Source: Acanthaster planci
Taxonomy: Eukaryota; Echinodermata; Asteroidea; Valvatida; Acanthasteridae
Length of the DNA stretch: 64,000 nucleotides
NCBI RefSeq assembly: GCF_001949145.1
Contig: NW_019091395.1
Span: 1,657,659-1,721,658 of the forward strand
Reading direction: 5' to 3'
Position numbers and translations under genes: made by a program. Positions within the stretch are counted from its first letter, which is position 1, and every line of letters begins with the position of its first letter. The notes under the pieces are model-generated. The model did not search any database, was not told the origin of the DNA, and was given only the letters and a program-made list of their open reading frames with translations. Positions 1 through 10,563 of the stretch are shown here, piece after piece.

Positions 1-1607
1 GGCAATATGGTACGTGACACAAATGGTCGAATTAATGTATTTAAAATTCAAGGCAAGTTTTCATACTTCCATGACTGAGGAAAACCTTTGAAAACAACGA
101 AAGGATTATTTGAGGATGAGGTAATAAGAGTTAGAGCAGATGACTCCACCAACATCTGATGAGGTATATCAATGGATGTAACAGCCAGAAGAAATATTTC
201 TAAATCTATTTCGATCCAGTTTTATTTTCACTTTTTTATTCTAACGATAAATAAAAAAAAATTAACACGTGCTCACACACAAGTAAAAATCACAATTGCG
301 AACGTTATTCCCTTAAAATATACACTCTCTCGTGTACTCAGTCTTACTCCAGAGCTGAATGACAATCCAATAAGCCTTTTTTACTGAAACTAGAAAACAA
401 CCACAGCTGACTGAATGTACTGAGGCTGGACCGAAACGACATTGTGCACAACTTATTGGTGGCAATAAAACAGGTGGACACCATTTTGTTTGCCCAATAG
501 TGGAAAAAAATCAGATTACACGCCTTGGAAACTATCAAAAAATTTACGTTCACTTCAAAAAAGAACTTTTCTTAGACTTCATAGGAAACCTGCTATGATT
601 TTCCACGCGTGTGGTGGCGAACTGTTTATCGCGCAACGAAAATCGTTGAACAACAATGCGGACGCGCGATGTTGAAATAGAAAAAGGCGACCGACTCGTT
701 AACTGACCTATCGTGGATATTCGAGAACACTGTATTATTCACTTCTGTTTGTAGACTTCCCCACAAGCATCCAAATCCTTGTGAAGTTTCCTACATTTCC
801 TTGGCATCGTTTTGCATATTGATAATCACTTTGTACTGACAATGACATGAACTGACTCTTGCAGAATAACAGACGGTTGTTCGCTGCATCCAAAAATACA
901 GGGGACATTCTGGACATAAACGGCATAATATTTGTAGATGGTGGCTACCCGCCGTATATTATATTGATAAGGCAGGGAACTAGATTGACGCCTGTTTTGT
1001 GAACAAAATAATGACATCCATATGGGGCTGTTATTAATAAAGTATACATATAGGCAACGTACATGTACGTATATTGCGTGCACTAAAAAACATACGGGGA
1101 GAGGAACCCTAACCAATGCAGGCAGAGTGAGTCGTTAAATTTTAAAGCTCAATGCCAATCGACTTCAGGACAAAAAAGGAAGAAAAGGAAACATAATGGT
1201 TACCCATGATAATTGGGGGGGTAGAGATGGCAGCGCCCCCTATTGTCAGTCCAATCTTACAATCATTAGACTGTTGTCACGTGAAAGAATAAAGAAACCC
1301 AGACTCTCTATCGTGGTGACAGATGCGATAGTTATAGACCGGCACGACATCAAAGAGAGACTTTGTAATTTCAAACCTACCGACTCGTGACAAAACCTCG
1401 TAGTTGCGATTCAAGACGTTTGACGACTGGAAAACTGTTTGGGATTAAACCATACAGCAGCGTATGTTTAGGGAAACTAAAGTAACGACTCCCATTTTTT
1501 TTCGGCTGACATGAGCGGCAGTCGTCGGGTGACTAACGTAATACTGCAATTTTTAGTTTGATTCGATATAGAACTTGCCCTGTGAGGCTGTGATTTGTTG
1601 CGTTAAA

Positions 1608-1800
1608 GGTTGGTTCACACTACAGGCGAATATGAGACCGATGTGAATTGACGTCACAAGAGATTAGCAGCAAATTTTGCCCGAGTTGAAGCGCATTCAA
1701 CTTTGCGAATTAACAGCGCCAATTCATGTATTTGACCTCACACGTCACAAATACACTTGCGTTTGCGTTCGCTTTCGTGCCAAGTGTGAATCTGCCTTTT
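1608..1800. repeat. Dispersed MITE-like repeat, copy 1 (GGTTCACAC type)
   Basis: It opens with AAAGGTTGGTTCACACTACA and closes with CAAGTGTGAATCTGCC. The ends are roughly inverted to each other (GGTTCACAC against GTGTGAATC), and a GACGTCAC core and GCGAATT-type words lie between. Diverged relatives occur near 12,216 and 23,082, which suggests an old non-autonomous DNA transposon family. The boundaries are approximate. Confidence 0.5.
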
Positions 1801-3811
1801 GCAGTTGGCAATCTGTTACAAATAATGTTTTATTTCAAAGTGAACTAATTAAGTTCAGTTTTTTTCAACAAGACTATTTTTCACAAGACTAATTCAGTTG
1901 ATCAGAATGCATCACAATTGCTCACAAATGAATCTGAATTTTCATACAGCACGCTTGACAAGTTAGTAAAAACCATGAGCACATCACTCGTTTGATTCCG
2001 TTTGATACCGTATTGTCTCCACTCGTGGGATAGCTCTTCCGCATTTACCTGCCTGGCAGAAGAATGATACAACTTTTGAGGGAAGGAAATAATCCAACCT
2101 CATGAAGATTATCACGATACAAACTTTGTGAAAACTCACCACATTTCTCTCATTCTTTTTGTGTCAGGAAATCTCTCCGCTTACAGTGTGACGTGCCAAT
2201 CGCTGAAAATTGCCAAAGCCTTCTTCGACAATTCCCATCACAGGAGCATACGAGAAACCTGGAAACTTAATCCAGTGCTTCCGGAAATAGAGACTCCTGA
2301 CTCTCCGCGGAGCGTCTCAGGTTGAAAAGTGCAGTTGAGCTTGAAAAGTTTTCAACGGTGTGGATGCGACAGTTTCAACGAGACCGGCAGCATTTGATTT
2401 CCGAAAGGTAACGCCATTGTTAACGTGTAAGTACATGCGAAAGTTTGCACAAAATGCATTGTGGCCCTATGTTTCTTCGAGAGACTTTACTGCGTTGCTT
2501 AAGCATTTCTAGTCTGTGACAAACAGCAATACAGATACAGCTTTTCCCAACTAAGTTCTTTGAACACTGTCCCTACTCTAAACGTGTGCTTCGCTAATAA
2601 GAACGCTCGAGAGAGAGAAAAAAAGAAAATCAGGTATGCAATTTCCCGTTCATATCTCATTGTGGTATGTAGTCGAAACGTGAGGATTTCAAGGAATTGA
2701 AGCAAACTTTCGGCAGGAATTCCGCCTCACTGAGCAACTGTAATTCTGTTCCATGTCATGAGCGGGTTGTACAAGGCGGCGTGGTGAAGTCTATTTTCTT
2801 CAAATCGAGTTAGACAGTGTAGTGCATTTGCTTGCGACTGGCTCATGTTGTCTATTTCTGAAGGTACACAAACCGCCAGTCTGGCTGCCTTAGAGACAGT
2901 GCCAACATGAGTACCTGTAAAGTTAGCACACCTGGGGTGACCACTGATTCTCAAAAACAAAAGACAAACAGTTAAGCGGACAAGAAGAAAACATCGTCTT
3001 TTTACCATATCTACCATACCCCATCTGATTCAAAACACCCAGCAGGAAGCTGTTGCAGTCACGCATTTTCCCTCCAGGTTTCCATCACATGTCCCCTATC
3101 TAATCAACAAATGACAAGAAGTCAACAAGCAACCCACACTTTGACGACTATACCAATACAGGTTCTTTCCCTTTTGCCATGAGGATCTACATTTTAGGCT
3201 GTTTTGACTATTAATAGGCCAACCTTTGATAACAGCGAACCATGCGTTTGCCAGATGTCAAGTGCTAATACTGTGAAGAAGAAAAAAATGTTATTTTTTT
3301 CCTTCTGTCACTTTGCACCGAACAGTATAATGACATGAGACAGCGAGGCTGGGTTGGTTACAGCAGAGAGTTCCCCGTGCATATGGTGCTAAGGGGGAAG
3401 AACTCGGCGCAAGTTGTATGTCCGTATGTACAGCTTGGAGTTGGCATGGAGTAAGATTACTAAATTTCACTGGCGACGAACGTAGATGAGTGCTATTCAA
3501 TTAGAAGGAACGACATCTTGAAAAGGCATTACTGCCGTCTATAACAAGAGCCTTCGCGAACAATAATAATATGATCCAATGATGGCGAAAGTCATCGCTG
3601 AAATTCACGGCTGGTTGATTCATTATCTCAGTGTATGGTATGATAATAATAACGGGACACTTTTTATGAAGAATATTAGCAGTTGGAAAGGGCATTCAAA
3701 TTACATATAGTATCAATGTTTACGTATAATTATAAGAAACACAATTATTGCCACCCGTGTGCGCGTATCCGCCCGAAAAACTGCCAATATGTACATTTAT
3801 GTGGTGAGTCA

Positions 3812-4030
3812 GGTTTAGTTGGCATAGCAGTGTTTTTCCTTGACCTTCCACCGTCGTGACCCGAGTTCGAGTCCCACCCAAGCTGACACATGGATTGCAT
3901 TGGCTGCCCCAGTTTGATTCCGCGGGTTTCTTTGAATATTTAACTAGTGATTTCCGACGCCTCTATTATAACTCAGCCTGTCTTCATTGTCTTGTCTGAA
4001 GTTGTCTCCACCTGTTTACTCAGCCTGGTG
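3812..4030 (+). repeat. tRNA-derived SINE-like repeat, copy 1
   Basis: A box A-like TAGTTGGCATAGCAG near 3,818 is followed about 45 bp later by a good RNA polymerase III box B, GAGTTCGAGTCCC, near 3,861. The body after it (CACATGGATTGCATTGG, then GCGGGTTTC) matches a second copy at 26,110-26,300 in the same orientation. This head-and-body arrangement is typical of tRNA-type SINEs. No clear A-rich tail or target duplication was seen. Confidence 0.5.
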
Positions 4031-5135
4031 AGCTGACAGTCTGCGGGCTCACTTTGCAAAGCCTTAACATCTGAGGAATCGTTGCTTTTACCATGGCTTC
4101 ATTTTACCGGAAATAACTGGATATACACTCGACAAAAAGTCTTTCCCCGACCCCCCCCAAGCAGTGATACATTCTTGTCAAACCTTCTGAGCAAGCTTCA
4201 AAAATCGACCGCCCCCGAAAGCCATGGGAGAAAGGGCTCCATTTACAGACAAAACTATCATAGAAATCACAGAAAGAGTGTTGATAACATTACGAGTAGG
4301 TAAAATTCTTCCAATGCCATCACAATGGCCAATTTAAGTTTTTAATGAACAAACACACCACCCTTGCTCCTTCTAGAAACAAAGAAATTCTCACAGGCAC
4401 AAGTAAAACATACTATGAAAAGAAAGCGAACGTGTACTGTTCTAGTAAAGAGCCGCCATATGCACGGAATACGTTGTTCCAGCAAAGAGTTGAGAGATGA
4501 CTTCACAATTACAGCGTGACAAGTACAAGTGTCGCGGTAACTTATCTGCCTGTCCTGCACGCTGTATACAATTTTACACACGCGATCTCGAATAATGTGT
4601 TCAAATTAATATAAACACGATCAACACTACACTTACGGTTTCCTGTGGATTTGCCTCTTAATTGACAATGTCACGTGACTGACAATAATTGTTAGGCCTA
4701 TGGGTGGTTCTCCAAGGTATAAAATGTACAATTTCAAGTTTTACCAGGTCTTTCTAGCGCCAATCATGCCAGTCTGTAGATATTTGATAACGTAAACAAA
4801 GCACATCTTTCACCTAACTCCCTTGCCAAAAAAATTCATGACCACTACTATTTTATTTAGTACTTTACAACATCCTCCATATATTTTCAAAACAGATGTT
4901 GCTGGAAAATCAGCATGGAAATACAACCCCAACCATGAATGTGAAATGTGTTGCCCAGTAGCAACGGCCTCAAACACAACAAATTTGTGCCAATGTCAGA
5001 TCGTTTGTTGTCTTCTTATCCGGGGGATGATGCAAAGGCAATACATGAAAGAGTTAACAATGTGACCCCAGTAAAATATAAGTGATTTGTCTTTTCATCT
5101 CCCCATTTAAGTTTTCAAAATTTTTTTTCGTTTAC

Positions 5136-5610
5136 CTTTGATGGACCCATTAGACCCTGGACTTTTCTCAGGCAGATCTAGCATATCTTGACAGCGCTGT
5201 GGCACCCTTTGTGTTCCGGGTTTTGTCCGAAGATATGTCTCTTGTCTCGTCCCTTTTCCCAGAATACCGTCAATCGTGTGCTGGGCCACTGCAAATCCAG
5301 ACGGCCTCTGTAGAAAGTGCTGGCAGTCCGGATGGGACAAACATGTACTATCGGCATCGTCGTCACCACAGCCTGGGTTGGAGGAGGGGGAAGCACCGGC
5401 CGAACTCGGCGCCTCATTGACGCTTGCCTTATCCCCGGATAGACACGCCATCATCCCATTGAGTCGTCCAAGCGCTGATGCGCTGACCATGTACGAGCGG
5501 TTGGAAGCGCCTCCCGGAGGAGTGTCTAGCAGGGTTGTATAGACTGGAGCTTGCCCTGAAGAGTTATAGTAATGCTCCATTCTGCTGTAGCTCTGCGACA
5601 GGGAATTCAT
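5136..5610 (-). CDS. Candidate first coding exon of an octapeptide (eh1-like) transcription factor
   Basis: An open frame from ATG at 5,610 (MNSLSQSYSRMEHYY) runs 158 codons to a good splice donor (ATCAAAG/GTAAAC) after 5,136, leaving one base of a split codon. The frame is Ser-, Gly- and Pro-rich. It contains HTIDGILG, which closely resembles the octapeptide/eh1 repressor motif of Pax and paired-class homeobox proteins that recruits Groucho-type corepressors. The exon ends in NGSIK, a place where such genes often have an intron before the homeodomain. No paired domain precedes the motif, which argues against an ordinary Pax gene. No homeodomain exon is visible further left. The frame stays open upstream of the ATG to about 5,649, and an AG lies just before the ATG, so a 5' exon is possible. 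The family assignment is inference from one short motif. Confidence 0.5.
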
Positions 5611-5649
5611 TGCAGCTACAGTCGTCTTTCCAAAGGAAGCGAGGAGCAA

Positions 5650-8600
5650 GAATCAGACGCAAGTTCAAGTTGTGGTTTGAATGTTTATACAGTACCACGA
5701 AGAAATAAAGCCAGACTCGCCATGGTAAAAATAACCTAATGGATACTGTATGTGTATAACTTCAAAGTAAGTAGGCACCCGTGTCTTGCATATTCCTTTC
5801 TCGAGCAAGCAGTCAGTGGTGCAATTCGGCTGCAGCAGAATACAAATACAACATGAAACTGTTGACCGTAGGTCAGCGACCGACTGTTTCTTTGCAGTTT
5901 GCTATAGCGCTAGAGTAGAGGTATTTCTGTTCTTGCTTCTGAATCAGGAGTCAGGGTTGCCAAAACTCGGTGTCTCCTGTGCTTTTTATTACAACTTCTG
6001 GATCAAACGTCTAAGAAACATTGGAGAGAAAACAGCTGTTTACGGGTCTCGACATACCATGCGACCGCGCATGTAATAAACAGGATATCTTCAATGATCG
6101 TCTGCAAACCAATGAATGAATAACAGGTCAACCAATCCGACCTTGGATAAGATTACAGTCCCTGGATACCAGCTGCACGTCACCCAATCATAGACCTTGA
6201 TCTAGAGGGCCTTGGGGCGGCTTGCGCGGCACGACCAAAAGATCCAGGCAGACCCCTTGGGCCTGTGGGGCCTTTCATGTGGACCGGACAGCGCAAATTA
6301 TTTTTCCATGGACGCGATTTGAAATAGGGGATTTTGAGAAAGTATTTGGGCTTTAAAGGTGCCCTGCCGAGAGAGTAGCGAACAGCTAGACTTTACGACG
6401 AGTTGGTGGGTAGCTTCGGGGTTCGGGTGGAGGTGCAATCCCGCGTCTTCGCCAAGGGATAAGACGTAAGGGTGGAGGAAAGCCACACGTTTTAAAGGAG
6501 TTCTATGGTCGTATTCCTGTTGAAAGGAACAAATTGTAATTGTTGTTTTTGTTTTTTGTTTTTTGGGGTTTTTTTTGTTGTTTTTTTGTTCTGCTGGTGC
6601 CGGTTTATTTATTTCAGATTTTATTCATGAGAATGTATCAGAGGAGATTCTTACCGAGCACTGACAGAGCGCTGGGGTGGCCAATCCCTTTCATTTATTG
6701 TCGTGAAGGAAGTGGAGACACTGTCAAATATCTTCGATCTTTGGGTGCCTTTGTTCAGGATTTCCTGCCTCAAGTTTGTCAGCACGGCACACGCTTAGCG
6801 AGCGCGCATTTGTCAAGCGCGCACGAAAATATCGACGCGTTTTATTGTTTTAACTGTGCAATGAGGGCTCGAAGAAATCACGGAATGCATCCTGACTGGA
6901 ATAAGGTGGATTCCTGCGCTTCGGCTATATAGACGATATTCTGCTGTCAATATTCGGACAAAGATGTCGTCCATTTCTTAATTCTCACATAATACATCTT
7001 ACCTGAGCATGGAGGTAGGAACGTAGAATCTCACTATACATGTCTGCAGGATAGTCTCTTCACAAGCCACGCACATTCCTTACTTTGGACATGAATTTAG
7101 CACTGTTGTTGTTACTGTTTTTGTTGTCAGCTGTTTCGATAAACAAACAAAAACTGAATCAAATCTTGTTGCTGTTGTTAATGTTCTCATTTCATTGCTT
7201 CCGGGCAAGACGGAGAAAAGAACTATCGATTAGGCTAAAGATGTGCACTCCCGATCAGAATCATCGATCTGAGTTCGACCTCGGATTGGATTAGATTGAG
7301 CTTGGTTCAGTCGGATTCAGATCAGATTTCGGATGATTTTTAAAACGATGTGAGATCAACTTGGATCGATTGCCTTACCCATAATCTAACAAAATTGGAT
7401 AAATATTTGTTTTCGACCAGTAAGGTCGTCATCAAATGTGGCACATAATGTTTGTCTTCCTTTACTGCACACACAGTAACTGTATTCCCCAGATGCCAAA
7501 ATTTTCCCGCATTTATTTATGCAAGAAGGGTGATTGGTACAGCATTGCCACCGGCCCCAGAATGTCATGAAAAATTATACGAATATTTCAAGTTAAAGAG
7601 TGTGAACCTTTTCATAAATTTACATTGGAAAGTTTCGCCATTACTTTTGCCTGCCCAGGAAACTCTGAGATTACGAAACAACTATTAATGACTTAAGGAA
7701 GTTATGATCTAAAAGTTGTCGACAGTGTATGTTTAGGTAGTCTTTAACAGCATCCCACAGTTTATTAATTTTACAATGAAGTTGATGATTCGCGAAAGGT
7801 CTTGTTATCCAAGTTCAGATTTTGTCAGATTTGGATTCTGTTCAGAACTTTTGTCGGATGTGAGATCGGATTCGGCTTGAACCACGAAGGCCATCGGATA
7901 GGATAAGATCGGATTGAAGCACGAAAGCTATCGGATCAGATCGTTATGTTTGGGCGAGTTGTTTTCATGTTTCGTCTAAATTTTATATTTTCTATTATAA
8001 TTATTTGAAAAAAATGATTGAGCCAGACTACGAGAATTGATGTCTCATTAATGGAACATTTGCAATCCTTTTGATTGCACTTTTTAAAAAGCGATAGGGT
8101 GTTAAGGAAGGATGTTTAATTAATTAAAGCATTCAAGATTCCAAGTGTAATCGAGCTCCTGTGTCGTGTCGACACACCACTGACTGACGCGATGATGACC
8201 CATAGTCTGCATGATTTTCTCAGCGACACCAAGTGGATTGTGCTAGCCTCGAGTGAGAACAATTAATTAAGTCCTGTGTGCCCCCCCCCATCCCGTGGAC
8301 GAAGACAGACATGCGCAGCGCGGCTGTAACGCCTTGGTTAGTTCCCCGTTTACAATGCAGTTTATTCAGTTATATTTTAACGAGTATTGAAAGGCAGTTT
8401 TCATACATTTTCTGCATGTGTTATGCGTTGGGAGTCAACACGTAGGGCCCAAGTTGGACAGTGTCCTTTGAAGTTCGTTACATTGTGTTTTACCTTGAAA
8501 CTAACACTGGTTGACCCCCCCAAAAAAAACAAATGCAGAGGCATTTGGAGGAGGGGGTCAATGACAGAGGAGTGATTATTTAATTTCCTCCTTCTCCTAA

Positions 8601-10406
8601 AGCCCATAAGAACCCAGCCATTTAGCCCCATCCCTTAAAAGACAATACAAAGAAACCCCCCGATGTTGACTCTACTCTCCCACCAAATTAAAAAAAAAAC
8701 GGTCTTCGTCCTCACGAAAAGTTGGTTCCAGATCTAGTCTTAAGAATGACTTGTAATACTGTGTATAAAGCTTTGATGGTATAGCGGTGGAGTTGTATAC
8801 CAGCACAGATTTCCCCAACTAGCTTTGCGTTGTCTCGATTTGCACTGCAGTAGTGTAAATCTGTGCTGGAAATTGGGGGAGGGGTGGAGGATGGGGAAAA
8901 GTGGGGGTATGACTTGCCCGGCCATGGCAATTTGCACACTATATATAGGGGGCGATGTTCATTACGAAGATGTACATTTGTAGGGCCTAATGTGTATCAA
9001 ATTCATGCAGAATCTTACATCGGAATGGCATATGAATGGCTTTTTAAAATTGTTTTCCCTTTTTAGTGATATTGCAAACATTTTAGTCTTTGGGAAAGCC
9101 AAAAATTCTTCACGATCCGCTTTAATTTTTTGCTCATCACAAAAAAGTGTGGTGGGCCCATCCCCCACACTCTCAAAGCGGGGAGGAGGATATATACCTC
9201 CAACCCCCGGGATTTACGCACATGCATCACTACCCTGCATCAGAGCATTTTGTTACCATGTGACTTTGGTTAGCAAGTAGAATGGATACTGTTTACATGA
9301 CTATAAGTTCTTGTTTCTGTGAAACTAGATGTAAATTGGCTACTTTTTTCAAAGAATGGCCGACGTCAGAATTTATTTTCGGGGAGGACTATCTTTAGAA
9401 GAAAGTTCATTCCTCTCAGTCATCACATTTCCCATTCACGCCCCCCACACACACACACTTAAACATAAAAAGAAACTGAGTCTCAATGTAATAACCATAG
9501 ATTTGATGTGTATTTCAAAAACGTAGAGGTTTGTAAAGAATTTATAAAGGGTTGATTTTTTAGAGGGTATGAAGAATCAATAGTAGCGGGTGATGTTTTG
9601 AGTTTTACTTCGTTTTGGGCAGGACCTGGAACAAAAAGTGTATAAGATTACATTGACAAAAGTCAGACTTCAATCAAGTCTACCTGAATTTCCTAACTCC
9701 AGGCTCGAAGTTAAGGGCTGTTGATTTAAAGACCAGCAATATTTTTAGCTTGTTTTCTGGGAATTACGCGGCTTTTCTAACTGTGACAGTTACAGTCACT
9801 CGGTGTGTCTTTTGTTCTCTAAATGTCTAATCACGTCCATTGAGAAAAAAAGTTTTCAATCTGGCGCCAAATTTCCTTTGTACTGGACAATTCAGCATGT
9901 GACTGTCTAGCACTTTAAACTAGAGGTGCCATTATGAGTTGCTAAGATTCATTTTAATTTCTATGGGTTTAATATAGTTCTTGTCAGAAAAAAAGCATTG
10001 AAGCACCTCCATGACTGAAGTAAATATTGCGTATGATTACGTTGGTAAAACGATTTAATGTGGTGAGAGGTGGACTCGCCTCTTTCATTGCACAGGGCAG
10101 AACAGAGTAAAAAATATGAACACATAAATATTATCAAACCATAGACCAATGAATTATCACGTGGCCAATGAAACATTTCCAAATCTGAGAGATTCCCCTC
10201 TCCTTCGTGCATGCTCATGCTGGGTGAGCTTTTAATTACAGATGAGGGCGCCAGACCTCAATAATAGTGCTGTTTACATCTCAGAAAGAATTCGCAAGAA
10301 TTCCATCAACAGTAGAATGACGAATTAAGGATAATGATCTTCCGTTTGTTCATCAAGCCAACACTGTTTTGGAAATAGGTTCTTTAGGAATAATTTTTGG
10401 CATTCC
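5650..10406. other. Non-coding stretch with repeats
   Basis: No supported gene. It contains a GATCGGAT-rich dispersed repeat (7,240-7,950), low-complexity T-rich and G-rich runs (6,540-6,590; 8,866-8,910) and a short CA run near 9,448. A 13-bp inverted repeat (CCAGCACAGATTT, 8,799-8,867) is also present. The area just right of 5,650 would be the 5' flank of the octapeptide exon, but no core promoter element is clear. Confidence 0.5.
7240..7950 (+). repeat. Dispersed repeat with GATCGGAT-rich ends, copy 1
   Basis: Both ends are dense in GATC, CGGATT and CAGATT words (7,255-7,350 and 7,800-7,950). The middle contains GTACAGCATTGCCACCGGCC. A second copy in the same orientation lies at 62,745-63,260, with similar GATC-rich ends and a related middle (GGCGTTGCCACAATCC). 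This is probably a non-autonomous transposon family. No transposase motif was found. Confidence 0.45.
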
Positions 10407-10563
10407 TTGCGGTTTTGTTATTGTGCTCTCTTTTCCGTCTGTGCTGCGAGTACACAATCGAGTAACAGGATTTTTAATGAGAAGAAGAGCGCCCTCAACA
10501 GCTGTTACACATGATGAGTCTTGTCGCACATACACTTTGTTTGGTTCGGTACTCACAATTACC
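10407..10563 (-). pseudogene. Decayed copy of the WSC-sulfotransferase PAPS-binding exon
   Basis: Read on the minus strand, the frame contains GALLLIKNPVTRL. This matches GAILLIRNPYSAL in the intact exon at 22,797-22,997, and the preceding bases also align (TACCGAACCAAACAAA against TACCAAACCAGACAGA). The position of the intact acceptor CAG is ATG here, and the donor AGGTAATGCC has become AGGAATGCC, so both splice sites appear lost. The relic is about 44 bases shorter than the intact exon. Similarity seems to run a little into the flanking intron sequence, which suggests a genomic duplication and not a retrocopy. No companion exons were recognised nearby. A rapidly evolving functional paralogue is less likely because of the splice-site losses. 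Confidence 0.65.

Larger units (their letters stand above)
1..5135. other. Non-coding stretch left of the octapeptide exon
   Basis: No convincing coding exon was found on either strand. The reading frames are short, lack plausible splice sites and match no family I recognise. Two dispersed repeats lie inside and are listed separately (1,608-1,800 and 3,812-4,030). If the exon at 5,136-5,610 is real, part of this stretch is its intron. I looked for a homeodomain exon on the minus strand here and did not see the recognition-helix coding pattern, so that exon, if it exists, is probably beyond the left edge. Confidence 0.6.

Noticed and set aside
2128-2325. Plus-strand frame containing HHRSIRETW, faintly like a beta-1,3-galactosyltransferase motif
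   Set aside because: Only four or five residues fit, the surrounding fold motifs are absent, and the frame ends without a plausible donor.
2727-3017. 96-residue minus-strand frame with some cysteines and a hydrophobic start
   Set aside because: No cysteine spacing of a known domain, no recognised splice sites, and it does not fit as the next exon after 5,136.
6540-6932. 130-codon plus-strand frame beginning with a hydrophobic Phe/Leu run
   Set aside because: The hydrophobic start comes from a T-rich low-complexity run, and no domain follows.
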